This document shows, one piece after another, positions 15,508 to 23,753 of a stretch of DNA of 45,926 nt. Below the pieces are notes generated by a model that ran no database searches, was not told where the DNA came from, and saw nothing but the letters and a program-made list of their open reading frames with translations. The position numbers were made by a program, and so were the translations under genes. Source of the DNA: Hominisplanchenecus murintestinalis (GTDB lineage: Bacteria > Bacillota > Clostridia > Lachnospirales > Lachnospiraceae); NCBI GenBank assembly GCA_004793585.1, contig SRZB01000027.1, positions 1 through 45,926 on the forward strand, written 5' to 3'. Positions within the stretch are counted from its first letter, which is position 1. Each line of letters starts with the position of its first letter.

Positions 15508-15978
15508 TTGGCCGGGAGGTATAAAAAACCTTTTGAGAAATTGAAGCAGCAGCTCAAGGAGGAACTAGAGGAATTTTTAAGGCTTTTTATTTTGGATGGC
15601 CTGCAGTTCCGGGACGACGACGAAGGGCGGCAGCTTGTAGACGAGATTAACCGGGCCTTTAGGGAGGGGCAGATCGGAAAGCGAGTGGGGCGGGCAGCCT
15701 TCCGGGAATTTGACTTAGAGAAGATAAAGCAGATCGCCCAGGAACACCGCCAGAAGGTAGAGGGGATATATAAAGCATACTTCGACCGCCACACTTGCCT
15801 CTACGCCGCCGGGCCTTCCTGGGACCCGGACAATCCACAGCCGCCGCTTATTTACAACGATATTGTGGATAAGTTTTACGACGAGGCGGCGGGCGGGTGG
15901 ATAAGCAAAGAGAAGCCCCCAGGGGCGGCAATATTGATTTTCATTTCAGAAAAAAAGGAAGGAGGGAAGAAAGAGTGA
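15508..15978 (+). CDS. Hypothetical protein, start uncertain
   Basis: A protein of at least 156 residues, helical and charged (YKKPFEKLKQQLKEELEEFL), of unknown function. The only canonical in-frame start is TTG 15508, but it lacks a properly spaced ribosome site. The same frame is open and coding-like back to 15415, and AGGAGG at 15407-15412 is ideally spaced for ACG 15421, which would give 185 residues. Alternatively a one-base frame error hides a GTG start at 15411. The strong ribosome site overlaps the last iteron. Confidence 0.6.
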   Translation: MAGRYKKPFEKLKQQLKEELEEFLRLFILDGLQFRDDDEGRQLVDEINRAFREGQIGKRVGRAAFREFDLEKIKQIAQEHRQKVEGIYKAYFDRHTCLYAAGPSWDPDNPQPPLIYNDIVDKFYDEAAGGWISKEKPPGAAILIFISEKKEGGKKE

Positions 15979-16202
15979 CGGAAAGAACATGGGCATTATT
16001 GATCATCTGCATAACCGTTATTTCTATAGCGACTATTATAGCGGACTGCATTAAGAGCGTAAAGGGTATAAAGGATAAAGCGGAAAAGCTACAAAAATTT
16101 GAGCCGGAGCTTTGGGCGCACAACATACCATGCCCACCACATAAAGCCCCGATAACAAAAGGCGTTATAGTAGGCAGTAAAGAATGGCAGGAAGATGAAT
16201 AA
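15975..16202 (+). CDS. Small single-pass membrane protein
   Basis: A 75-residue protein from GTG 15975, overlapping the previous stop with GGAGGG upstream. Residues 5-24 (TWALLIICITVISIATII) form one membrane helix, followed by a short lysine-rich cytoplasmic tail. Unknown function. It could be an early membrane anchor or a small lysis or exclusion factor. Confidence 0.65.
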   Translation: MTERTWALLIICITVISIATIIADCIKSVKGIKDKAEKLQKFEPELWAHNIPCPPHKAPITKGVIVGSKEWQEDE

Positions 16203-16228
16203 AACAACCGAGCAAAAGGAGGATAAGC

Positions 16229-16987
16229 ATGAACAGACAGGAGAACGTAAAGAAATTTGAGGAACTTTTAAGCCAGGTAGACCGGGAAGGGGTGCCCCAG
16301 CTTCTGGAGTACATCCGGGACAAGAGCGACTTTTACACGGCCCCAGCTTCTACCCGCTTCCACTTAAGCACCGAGGGCGGCTTATTGCAGCACAGCCTTA
16401 ACGTGTACGAGTGCCTGCAGAGGAAAGCCCAGGCGGACACCGTATGGCACGACATTTTGACAGCAGCCGGGAAAGACGCCCTTATCATTTGCCCCTTGCT
16501 TCACGACCTCTGCAAAACGCATTTTTACAAGATCGATTTTAAGAACCAGAAAACCTATGACCCGGAGAAGGTAAAGGCGGCGGAGCGTTGGCAGGTAAAG
16601 AAAGATAACGCTGGGGCTTTCATTTGGGAATCGGTTCCCTGCTACACCGTAGACGACCGGGTGCCATACGGACACGGGGAAAAGAGCGTTATGATGATTG
16701 AGCAGTTTATGAGGCTTACCGGCCCGGAACGCTTCGCCATCCGCTGGCACATGGGATTTTCAGAACCGAAGGAGCTGCATTTACAGCTTACCCAGGCTAT
16801 GAACAAATACCCGCTTATACTTGCCCTTCACGAAGCGGACCAGGAGGCAAGCACACTTTTGGAGGACGAGAAGGACAACCGGGCATGGCTCGCGGACGAG
16901 GGCAGGAACCAAGCAGGCCAGGGCGAAGGGTGCGACTTCCAGGAGGCAGTATTTGAAGGAGCCGGAGAAGATAAGGAGGAAGGATAA
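16229..16987 (+). CDS. HD-domain phosphohydrolase
   Basis: A 252-residue protein with an HD metal-dependent phosphohydrolase fold. A histidine in GGLLQHSLNVYECL (about 52), the LLHDLCK HD motif (about 90-96), and RWHMGF near 172 supply the metal ligands. Family members hydrolyse nucleotides or phosphodiesters. Strong ribosome site AAAGGAGG. In this operon it may adjust nucleotide pools or degrade a host signalling nucleotide; the substrate cannot be told from sequence. Confidence 0.82.
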   Translation: MNRQENVKKFEELLSQVDREGVPQLLEYIRDKSDFYTAPASTRFHLSTEGGLLQHSLNVYECLQRKAQADTVWHDILTAAGKDALIICPLLHDLCKTHFYKIDFKNQKTYDPEKVKAAERWQVKKDNAGAFIWESVPCYTVDDRVPYGHGEKSVMMIEQFMRLTGPERFAIRWHMGFSEPKELHLQLTQAMNKYPLILALHEADQEASTLLEDEKDNRAWLADEGRNQAGQGEGCDFQEAVFEGAGEDKEEG

Positions 16988-16988
16988 G

Positions 16989-17246
16989 ATGGACTTTTCA
17001 CAGAGAACGCAAGCACTTACTACGGCTTATATTCATTCCTACAATTTGGCATTGAAGGAAGTAAAAAATCCGAACCTTGCGGCACAGATAGCAACGGCGG
17101 TTATTATGGTTATTAACACAAATATCCCAGAGCAGCCTGCAGTAAACCCTTTAGCGGCTTTCTTCGCACAGTTGGCGGCACAGCAGCCGGAGCCTGGGGA
17201 AAAGGAAGGAGGCAACCATGACAGAGCAGAAAATGAAGCAGATTAA
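16989..17246 (+). CDS. Hypothetical protein
   Basis: An 85-residue protein starting at ATG 16989 after AAGGAGGA, just after the HD gene. It has one amphipathic helical stretch (LAAQIATAVIMVINT) and a proline/glutamate-rich tail. The longer open frame to 16821 is a shadow of the HD gene. No family recognised. Confidence 0.6.
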   Translation: MDFSQRTQALTTAYIHSYNLALKEVKNPNLAAQIATAVIMVINTNIPEQPAVNPLAAFFAQLAAQQPEPGEKEGGNHDRAENEAD

Positions 17247-17379
17247 CGCCTGGTTCCAGAAGGTAAACAAGAATAAGCTGGAGATGCAGGACAAGATGGC
17301 AATAGCCGGAATCACTATGGAGATGTTGGAGAAGTTGGAACCCATCTACGACAAGTACAACGGGGAGAAGAAAGCGTAA
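17218..17379 (+). CDS. Small hypothetical protein, 53 residues
   Basis: ATG 17218 follows AAAGGAGG by 6 bases and lies inside the end of the previous gene. The 53 residues (MTEQKMKQINAWFQKVNKNK at the start) are helical and charged. The strong ribosome site and tight spacing make a real gene likely. Function unknown. Confidence 0.65.
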   Translation: MTEQKMKQINAWFQKVNKNKLEMQDKMAIAGITMEMLEKLEPIYDKYNGEKKA

Positions 17380-17381
17380 CC

Positions 17382-17397
17382 GTTGCGACGTCGCAAC
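17382..17397. repeat. Palindrome GTTGCGACGTCGCAAC, copy 2
   Basis: A perfect 16-bp palindrome in the short gap between two genes. It contains the 14-bp core TTGCGACGTCGCAA shared with 3941-3954 and 25785-25798. It is the only one of the three outside coding sequence, directly upstream of the nuclease gene's ribosome site. Confidence 0.7.
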
Positions 17398-17412
17398 AAA
17401 AAGGGAGGAAAG

Positions 17413-17829
17413 ATGATTGATTTTGAACATTTCAAAACCAAGGCCGAGGTCATAAAGTACCTTAAGACCACGAAGGACATATCCTGCCAGACGACCGCCC
17501 AGGCGGAGAAGTACCTGCGGGCGCACTTGCCAAAAGAAAGTTATTACCAGGATAAGATCATAAAGCATATAAGGGAGCTTATACCCTCTTCCTTCGTTTG
17601 GAAAGCGGCGGCCGGACCATACAGCCGCCAGGGAATACCGGACGTTTGCGCCATAGTAAATGGCAGGTTTTACGGCTTCGAGGTAAAGCGGCCCTTTGTC
17701 GGAGTATTGAGCAAAATCCAGGAGCGGACCATAAAGCAGATCCAGGAGGCAGGCGGGAAGGCTTACGTTGTTACATATCCGGCGGAGGTAACAAGGATAT
17801 TGCAGAAAGAGATCGGAGGAACGCCATGA
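17413..17829 (+). CDS. VRR-NUC domain nuclease
   Basis: A 138-residue protein with a VRR-NUC fold of the PD-(D/E)XK superfamily. GIPDVCAIVNGRFYGFEVKR supplies the catalytic aspartate, glutamate and lysine, and LSKIQERTIKQIQEAGGKAY completes the family signature. Stand-alone VRR-NUC proteins resolve branched DNA and are standard in Firmicute phages, usually a few genes from the helicase. Start ATG 17413 is placed by GGGAGGAAAG. Confidence 0.87.
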   Translation: MIDFEHFKTKAEVIKYLKTTKDISCQTTAQAEKYLRAHLPKESYYQDKIIKHIRELIPSSFVWKAAAGPYSRQGIPDVCAIVNGRFYGFEVKRPFVGVLSKIQERTIKQIQEAGGKAYVVTYPAEVTRILQKEIGGTP

Positions 17830-18113
17830 GCAGAGAATCAGAGCTTATAAAAGAAATTAACGAACACATTAAGAAAGCGGGCGGCCTTTACGGCTTAGAA
17901 CTTCCAGAAAGCGACCTATTAGTCATAAGGTCAGCACTTTATAGGGCTGTAGCTGTTGAGCCAGTAAACAAGGAAGATTGCTTCGGAGATACCGCTTTAT
18001 GCTGCCCATATTGCGGAAATCCCGTTACGAATTATTACGGACGGAAGCAACCCGCCTGCTGCCAGTTTTGCGGTCAGAAATTGAAGAAAAAGGGAGGCAA
18101 TCCGGAAAGTTGA
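17826..18113 (+). CDS. Zinc-ribbon protein
   Basis: A 95-residue protein overlapping the nuclease stop. The C-terminal half has CCPYCGNPV and CCQFCGQKL, two CxxC knuckles spaced about 23 residues apart, forming a rubredoxin-like zinc ribbon. The N-terminal half is helical. Probably a nucleic-acid or protein adaptor of the phage; no defined role. Confidence 0.66.
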   Translation: MSRESELIKEINEHIKKAGGLYGLELPESDLLVIRSALYRAVAVEPVNKEDCFGDTALCCPYCGNPVTNYYGRKQPACCQFCGQKLKKKGGNPES

Positions 18114-18292
18114 GGAATAAAGAAGGATATAAGGACCCGACCGCCGGAGCAGCAATCGCCAGCGTAAGGCGGCAGGAGAAGCGGCGAAGGAAGGAGGAAA
18201 AGCGTGAACAGAAAGCAGGCACGAGCCATGAAGCACGGGAAGGCGAAGGGGCCGAACCTAAACGACCCCAGGCAGGCGCAGGAAATGCTTGA
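18110..18292 (+). CDS. Small conserved phage protein
   Basis: A 60-residue protein from TTG 18110, overlapping the previous stop. It begins RNKEGYKDPTAGAAIASVRR, a pattern I recognise from small conserved phage proteins preceding late regulators, followed by a highly basic helix and a glycine/alanine-rich tail. No function is known. Confidence 0.6.
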   Translation: MRNKEGYKDPTAGAAIASVRRQEKRRRKEEKREQKAGTSHEAREGEGAEPKRPQAGAGNA

Positions 18293-18467
18293 AAATTTAC
18301 CTATTGCCACATTGGTGGCCGGAATTAACAATAGCCTTGCAATTCTTCAAAAAAGAGGTATTCCCATTTCAGACTGGGACCAGAAAAAGCGGGAATTGTA
18401 TCGGCTTAAGGTTTTCGGCGGCAAGGTTTATTTTTTGGCGGCTGAGTTAGACAGATCCGAGCATTAA
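18204..18467 (+). CDS. Hypothetical protein
   Basis: An 87-residue protein beginning at GTG 18204 after GGAAGGAGG, overlapping the previous gene by 89 bases in another frame. A basic N-terminus (NRKQARAMKHGKAKG) precedes a compact domain with a VFGGKVYFLAAEL strand-helix pattern. The long overlap is unusual, but the ribosome site is strong. Confidence 0.6.
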   Translation: MNRKQARAMKHGKAKGPNLNDPRQAQEMLENLPIATLVAGINNSLAILQKRGIPISDWDQKKRELYRLKVFGGKVYFLAAELDRSEH

Positions 18468-18490
18468 AACAGAGAAGGAGAACAAAGCCG

Positions 18491-18997
18491 ATGGATCAGA
18501 AAAATAAACAGCGGAAAAACGAAAGAAACGAGGACAAGGAGCTGCTTAAAGCATATTTAAACCAGTATTACGCGGGCCGGATTAAGCGGACGCAGCTCGA
18601 AAGACGGCTTAAAAATATCCGCGAAGAAATGGCTACCCCCATAGGCGGCTACGGATATTCTCCGGTAAATTACGGAGGCACAAACAAGGTCGGACCCGGC
18701 GCCGCTTCTTTCGTTTACCGCATGAGCGAGATCGAAACCCGGATAGAGAGCCAAAAAAGCCGGGTAGAAAAAGCCCTTTTAAAAGTCATGGATATTATGG
18801 ACTTTTTGGAGGAAAGCAGCACGGAGCGGATGGTTTTAGAGCTTCGCTTTATTGATTGCAAGCCCTGGGCAGCCATTGAGCGCGAGTTGAATTTAAGCCG
18901 AAGCTCGCTTTTTCAGTACCAGAACGAAGGGCTTGAAAAATTATTGCAGTATAAAAAGGTCCGCCAGATTTTGAGGGAGTATAAAAAGGCCGGTTAA
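18491..18997 (+). CDS. ArpU/DUF1492-like late transcription regulator
   Basis: A 168-residue protein. An N-terminal coiled coil with a GGYGYSPVNYGG loop is followed by a C-terminal sigma-70 region-4-like helix-turn-helix (ERMVLELRFIDCKPWAAIERE, then LNLSRSSLFQYQNEGL). This arrangement is typical of ArpU-family and DUF1492 phage regulators, which activate late genes. It is the last early gene, before a strong terminator and the candidate late promoter. Confidence 0.82.
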   Translation: MDQKNKQRKNERNEDKELLKAYLNQYYAGRIKRTQLERRLKNIREEMATPIGGYGYSPVNYGGTNKVGPGAASFVYRMSEIETRIESQKSRVEKALLKVMDIMDFLEESSTERMVLELRFIDCKPWAAIERELNLSRSSLFQYQNEGLEKLLQYKKVRQILREYKKAG

Positions 18998-19024
18998 ATA
19001 TAGCCCCCCTATGATACCCCATAT

Positions 19025-19082
19025 AATACCCCGTATTTTTCCCCGCATTTTTTACAAGGGGAATTTATACGGGGTATTTTTT
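19025..19082 (+). terminator. Strong intrinsic terminator
   Basis: AATACCCCGTAT (19025-19036) pairs perfectly with ATACGGGGTATT (19067-19078), with an inner TTCCCC/GGGGAA stem, followed by TTTTTT. It lies 28 bases after the late regulator and should end the early operon. Confidence 0.88.
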
Positions 19083-19140
19083 ACCCAGGCAAAAGCGCGG
19101 AAAAGCCAGTATATACAAGGCTTCGGCGGCTTTTTTAAAG

Positions 19141-19175
19141 TTCGGACTCTATTGGACTTTTAAGTGTGCTATTAT
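19141..19175 (+). promoter_or_regulatory. Candidate activated late promoter
   Basis: TGCTATTAT is an extended -10 element (TATTAT at 19170-19175) without a good -35. Upstream, GGACT occurs twice exactly 10 bp apart (19144 and 19154), like a phased activator site. The ArpU-like protein encoded just upstream is the obvious candidate activator. Inferred from sequence and position. Confidence 0.42.
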
Positions 19176-19330
19176 AGTAGCATGGGAAATAAAGAACAGC
19201 ACCCCCACATATAAGCCAGGAAATAAGCCCCTATTTTATACACCCCCTATTATATAGGCGTATTATAGGGGCATTATTTATGCACACCCCCATAATAGCA
19301 GGGTATAAAGTACGCCTATTATTATACATA

Positions 19331-19560
19331 CAGAGCAAGGCATAGCAGCACAGCATACAGAGAGGACACAGCAGGCCAGGCACAAGAGAAGGGGCAAGGC
19401 ATACATAGGAGCATGGCATAAGGCAGGCGACGCAGGCACAGCACGGCGCAGGCATTGAGGCAAGGGAGGCAAGGGCAGCCACGGCACACGGCGCACAGCG
19501 CAAGCAAAGAGCCAGGACACAAGGCAGCCAGGCGGACAGCGCAGCGCGGAGGCATAGCCG
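19331..19560 (+). other. T-depleted low-complexity tract
   Basis: This noncoding stretch has only 9 T in 230 bases, and none at all from 19457 to 19554. It is built from recurring GGCA, AGGCA and CAGC words with no exact tandem period. All three minus-strand frames stay open simply because stop codons need A there. It lies between the late promoter and the packaging genes, where a cos or pac site or a long untranslated leader would be expected. The preceding part, 19200-19330, is AT-rich with short inverted repeats of CCCCTAT/ATAGGGG type. Confidence 0.6.
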
Positions 19561-19695
19561 CACAAAAATTAAAAGGTACTTCCAAGACCTAAAAAGCCAT
19601 GCGGGGCGGGGAAGGCGCAGTATTTTCGGCGCTGAAATCGAAAAAAAATTTTGCTTTTCGTTACGCGAAGCATAGGAAGGAGGGAAAACGGAACC

Positions 19696-21042
19696 ATGGA
19701 GCTGATAAAACGGAACCTTTCAGACCTTAAACCGGCGGAGTATAACCCGCGCAAAGCGCTGACGCCCAGCGATCCAGAATACCAGCGCATAGCCGCCAGT
19801 ATAGAAGAATTTGGGTACGTTGACCCGATTATTATAAATTCAGACAATACCATCATAGGCGGCCACCAGCGCCGCACGGTTATGCTTGATTTAGGCTATA
19901 CGGAGGCGGACTGCATCCTGGTGGAGATGGACAAGACCAGGGAAAAGGCGCTTAATATTGCCTTGAACAAAATAACCGGGGAGTGGGACGAGGCAGCCTT
20001 AAAAGATTTATTGATTGATTTGGATAAGGCAGACTACAACGTGAACCTTACCGGCTTCGACGGCGACGAGATCGAAAAGCTCTTTGCAGCCGTTGAGCTT
20101 ACCCAGGAGGCAAACGACGACGGCTACGATCCCGAAAAGAAGCTGGCGGAGCTTACCGAGATACGGACGCGCCCCGGCGATATTTGGCAGTTAGGCAGCC
20201 ACCGGCTGATGTGCGGCGACGCTACGGACCTTTCCGACGTTGAGCGGCTTATGGAGGGCGCAGCGGCGGACCTTATCATCACCGACCCGCCCTATAACGT
20301 AGATTACGAAACCAAAGACAAGAGCCTGGAGCGTTCCTATAAACGGAATAAGACCAGGACCAGCAACGAAATCCAAAACGACAAGATGAGCGATAACGCC
20401 TTTTACAGTTTTCTGTACAAGGCGTTTTGTAATTTCAACGAAGCAGCCCGCCCCGGCTGTTCGGTTTATATATTCCACGCCGACAGCGAGGGTATAAACT
20501 TCCGAACCGCCATGAAGGAGGCAGGCTTTTACCAGGCGCAGACGCTGATCTGGGAGAAAAACCAGTTTGTCATAGGCCGCCAGGATTACCACTGGCGCCA
20601 CGAGCCGATCTTATACGGTTGGAAGGAGGGCGGCGGTCATTACTTCGGCGGAGGGCGCGGACAAGATACCGTTTTCATAGAAGATGATATAGACTTTTCA
20701 GCCATGAAGAAAGCGGAGCTTGTCGCCTACATTGAGGGCATCCGGGAACGCCTGCAGGAGAACACGTCGGTCTTGTACGAAAAGAAGCCAGCCCGGAGCG
20801 ATATGCACCCGACCATGAAGCCCGTGGCGCTTTTCGGCCGGCTTATTACCAATAGCAGCAAGTACGGCGACACGGTCGCTGACTTTTTCGGAGGGAGCGG
20901 GACGACGCTGATCGCTTGCGAGCAGCTAAACCGGAGTGCGTACCTTATGGAGCTTAACGAAAAGTATTGCGATATTATTATTGACCGTTGGGAGGAATAC
21001 ACCGGTCAGAAGGCCGTAAGAGTAAGGGAGGGCGGAGCATAA
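19696..21042 (+). CDS. ParB-like / DNA methyltransferase fusion
   Basis: A 448-residue protein. Residues 1-90 are a ParB/Srx-like domain (KPAEYNPRKALTP... GGHQRRTVMLDLGY), and the remainder is an amino-methyltransferase with DPPY (TDPPYNVDY, about 195) preceding the AdoMet motif FFGGSGTT (about 398), the beta-class order for N6-adenine or N4-cytosine modification. Such fusions are common next to phage terminases and probably protect phage DNA from restriction or mark packaging. ATG 19696 was preferred to the upstream TTG because homologous proteins begin at about MELIKRN. Confidence 0.88.
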   Translation: MELIKRNLSDLKPAEYNPRKALTPSDPEYQRIAASIEEFGYVDPIIINSDNTIIGGHQRRTVMLDLGYTEADCILVEMDKTREKALNIALNKITGEWDEAALKDLLIDLDKADYNVNLTGFDGDEIEKLFAAVELTQEANDDGYDPEKKLAELTEIRTRPGDIWQLGSHRLMCGDATDLSDVERLMEGAAADLIITDPPYNVDYETKDKSLERSYKRNKTRTSNEIQNDKMSDNAFYSFLYKAFCNFNEAARPGCSVYIFHADSEGINFRTAMKEAGFYQAQTLIWEKNQFVIGRQDYHWRHEPILYGWKEGGGHYFGGGRGQDTVFIEDDIDFSAMKKAELVAYIEGIRERLQENTSVLYEKKPARSDMHPTMKPVALFGRLITNSSKYGDTVADFFGGSGTTLIACEQLNRSAYLMELNEKYCDIIIDRWEEYTGQKAVRVREGGA

Positions 21043-21605
21043 TGGCAGAAGAAAAGAGCGGTGGCCAATTCGTAAAGGTTGAGGTTATAGCGCAGATTTT
21101 CGGCGTTACCGTCCGGAGAGTACAGCAGCTTACTCAGGAGGGCGTAGTTAAGACTACGGAGATCCCAGGGGAGGGCAGACGCTACGAGCTGGTGCCGACC
21201 ATTAAAACATATATCCAGTATTTGTCCGACAAGGCATACGGCAAGGGTAAGTCCGAAAAGGAAACGGAGTTAAGACAGCAGAAGCTGGAGGCGGAAATTG
21301 CCTTGAAGGAGAGCCAGGGCGAGATGCACCGCATGAGGGCGGAGATTGCTGCCGGGAAATATATAGACGTTGAGGAAGTGGCTTTAGACTATCAGAAGTT
21401 TTTCGTTACTTTCAAGAGGTTCGCCCTGGGGATCCCGTCCCGGCTTGTAAGCATGATCAGCGACAGCCTGGAGCCATTGGAAGCCCGGCGGGTTGAAAAG
21501 GAGATGGGCGCGGAAGTAAAGCGTATGCTTCGGGCTTTTGTTGTTTCTGGGTATACGCCGGAATCGGGGGAAGAAAAGACAGGGAGGCGCCGTGCAAAAA
21601 CCTAA
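21042..21605 (+). CDS. Terminase small subunit, Nu1-like
   Basis: A 187-residue DNA-binding subunit. The N-terminal winged helix (VKVEVIAQIFGVTVRRVQQL, then TQEGVVKTTEIPG) matches lambda Nu1-type recognition domains, and a long helix follows for large-subunit contact. It would select the packaging start on phage DNA. ATG 21042 overlaps the methyltransferase stop. The presence of a Nu1/GpA pair suggests cos-type packaging. Confidence 0.83.
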   Translation: MAEEKSGGQFVKVEVIAQIFGVTVRRVQQLTQEGVVKTTEIPGEGRRYELVPTIKTYIQYLSDKAYGKGKSEKETELRQQKLEAEIALKESQGEMHRMRAEIAAGKYIDVEEVALDYQKFFVTFKRFALGIPSRLVSMISDSLEPLEARRVEKEMGAEVKRMLRAFVVSGYTPESGEEKTGRRRAKT

Positions 21606-23505
21606 ACAGCTCCGCCTCCGGAAATACGAGTGCAGGGCATACCAGAAATCCGCGCTTGAATACTTGAATCCCCCGGAAGATATGAAGGTATCCGAGTGGG
21701 CGGAGCGATACCGGATGCTTGACAGCAAGACCAGCGCGGAACCGGGGCCATGGAACAACAGCCGGACCCCGTATCTGGTTGAGATTATGGATGAGCTTCT
21801 GAACTACGAAACGGAGGAAATAATCTTTTGCAAGTGTACCCAGGTAGGCGGGACGGAAGTAGAGCTTAATATGTTAGGCTACGCCGCCCAGCAGGACCCG
21901 GCACCCATAGAAGTGGTATACCCGACGGAAACCCTGGCGAACAGCATATCGGAAAAGCGTATAAAGCCCATGATTGAGAATACGCCGACTCTTTATCAGA
22001 AGTACGACAAAAACAGCGGGAACCTTGAACTTGATTTTGATGATATGTTTATAAAACTTGTTTGGAGCAACAGCCCCTCCGGGCTTGCTTCCTTCGCCAT
22101 GAAATACCTTTTTCTTGACGAGGTGGACAAATACCCAGGAGCCAGCAAGAAAGAGGCGGATCCGATCAGCCTGGCGAAAGAGCGTACAAAGACTTTCCGA
22201 AACAGCAAGGTCTATATAACCAGCACCCCGACCATACGCACGAACCATATATGGAAGGCCAAGGAAGGAGCGGACGCAGAAAAACATTTTTTCATACCAT
22301 GCCCACACTGCGGGGAGTTTATAGAGCTTAAATTTGACAACCTTAAGTGGCCGGGCAAGGATAAGGATCTGGTGGAAGCCTACGGCGAGGACGCCATAAA
22401 GGAGAAGCTCGGCGCATTGGAGCCGGTAGACGAGGCGGAAGGCTTAAGCAACGCAGACCGGGCGGAATTTGCCTTTTACGTTTGCCAGGAATGCGGCTGC
22501 GTTATTTCAGACGCGCAGAAACAGCAGGCCGTAAAGAAGGGACGCTGGGAAATAGTAAAGAAAAAAACTCGGTTTGTAAAAAAAGTTTGTTTTTGGATAA
22601 ACGTGCTTTATAGCCCCTTCGTCCGGTTTTCCGAAATTGCGAAGGAATTTATGGACAGCAAAGACGACCCGGAGCGCTTGCAAAACTTTGTAAATTCCTG
22701 GCTTGCGGAACCGTGGGAAGATACCAAGCTAAAGACCAGCAAAGAGCTGGTTTTAGAGAGGCAGACGGAGCTGCCGGAGTTTATAGTCCCAGGATGGGCG
22801 AAACTTCTTACCGGCGGCGTAGACGTTCAAGAAAATTGCGTATATTGGACCATAAGAGCCTGGGGCGATTACGTTACAAGCCAGAATATAGCCCACGGCC
22901 AGGCATACAACCTGGCAGAGGTTGTATGCATTATGAACCTTGAATATAAGATAGAGGGCGGCGGCGTTGCAGTAGTAAACCTTTGCTTCATAGACTCCGG
23001 CTACGAAGCCGACGCGGTTTACGATTTTTGCGTCGACAATATGGACTGGGCGAAACCGGCTAAAGGTTCCAGCAACCCCATGCAGAGCCATTTTAAAATA
23101 AGCACCGTAAACAGAGAGGCATCCAGGGCATACGGAATGGAGCTTGTTATAGTTGACGGCGGAAAATATAAGGACATGATCGCCAGCAGGATGCACAAGA
23201 AAAACGGGCGGGCAAGTTGGATGGTTTACCAGGGCTGCGACGAGGAATACGCCGCGCAGGTTACGGCGGAGCATAAAATCCTCGTTAAGAACGGCAACGC
23301 GAAGCCACGCCTTGAATGGGTGCCGAAGCACAGCCACGCCGACAACCATTATTTAGATGCCGAAGTATACGCCATGGCAGCAGCCGACACCCTGGGCGTC
23401 CGGATGCTTCATTTGCAGGGCGAACAGCAGCAGGCCCAGCCAGAAAAGAAGGAGCAGTACACGCCGGAGGAAGAATGGATCAGCCAAAACGAGAGCTGGC
23501 TATAG
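21592..23505 (+). CDS. Terminase large subunit, GpA family
   Basis: A 637-residue packaging motor and nuclease of the lambda GpA family. The ATPase part has a degenerate Walker A region (CTQVGGTEVE, about 82) and Walker B YLFLDEVD (about 172). A CPHCG...CQECG zinc insertion follows. The nuclease begins at GVDVQENCVYW and ends near the HSHADNHYLDAEVYAMAA block. It cuts concatemers and pumps DNA into proheads. GTG 21592 is chosen for the AGGGAGG upstream; it overlaps the small subunit by 14 bases. Confidence 0.93.
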   Translation: MQKPKQLRLRKYECRAYQKSALEYLNPPEDMKVSEWAERYRMLDSKTSAEPGPWNNSRTPYLVEIMDELLNYETEEIIFCKCTQVGGTEVELNMLGYAAQQDPAPIEVVYPTETLANSISEKRIKPMIENTPTLYQKYDKNSGNLELDFDDMFIKLVWSNSPSGLASFAMKYLFLDEVDKYPGASKKEADPISLAKERTKTFRNSKVYITSTPTIRTNHIWKAKEGADAEKHFFIPCPHCGEFIELKFDNLKWPGKDKDLVEAYGEDAIKEKLGALEPVDEAEGLSNADRAEFAFYVCQECGCVISDAQKQQAVKKGRWEIVKKKTRFVKKVCFWINVLYSPFVRFSEIAKEFMDSKDDPERLQNFVNSWLAEPWEDTKLKTSKELVLERQTELPEFIVPGWAKLLTGGVDVQENCVYWTIRAWGDYVTSQNIAHGQAYNLAEVVCIMNLEYKIEGGGVAVVNLCFIDSGYEADAVYDFCVDNMDWAKPAKGSSNPMQSHFKISTVNREASRAYGMELVIVDGGKYKDMIASRMHKKNGRASWMVYQGCDEEYAAQVTAEHKILVKNGNAKPRLEWVPKHSHADNHYLDAEVYAMAAADTLGVRMLHLQGEQQQAQPEKKEQYTPEEEWISQNESWL

Positions 23506-23520
23506 GAAGGAGGAAACCGG

Positions 23521-23742
23521 GTGGAACAACAGATGACAGCGCAGGAAATGCTTACCGAAGTAAATAACGCTATTTACGCTATTTGCGTAGGAGGGCAAAG
23601 TTATAAAATCGGTTCCCGGCAGCTTAACCGGGCAGACCTTAAGACGCTTTACGACATTAAAAATGACCTTACGGCGCAGGTCGCCGGAGATACGCCGGGC
23701 TTTTTGGATGATTGCTACGTCGCAGTATTTGACCGGAGATAG
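23521..23742 (+). CDS. Head-tail joining protein, gpW/DUF6148-like
   Basis: A 73-residue protein from GTG 23521. The MTAQEMLTEVNNAIYAICVG region followed by GGQSYKIGSRQLNRADLKTL is the characteristic gpW-like pattern seen between GpA terminases and portals. It binds the portal and completes the head before tail attachment. Good GGAAGGAGG ribosome site. Confidence 0.8.
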   Translation: MEQQMTAQEMLTEVNNAIYAICVGGQSYKIGSRQLNRADLKTLYDIKNDLTAQVAGDTPGFLDDCYVAVFDRR

Positions 23743-23753
23743 GAGGGAAAGAA

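Noticed and set aside
15237-15794. Minus-strand open frame of 185 codons across the origin
   Set aside because: It runs over the iterons and antisense to a plus-strand gene, has no ribosome site and gives a low-complexity serine-rich product.
19231-19585. Three overlapping minus-strand open frames of 87-110 codons
   Set aside because: All three frames are open only because the plus strand is nearly free of T. The encoded cysteine/leucine/alanine-rich sequences have no ribosome sites or family features.
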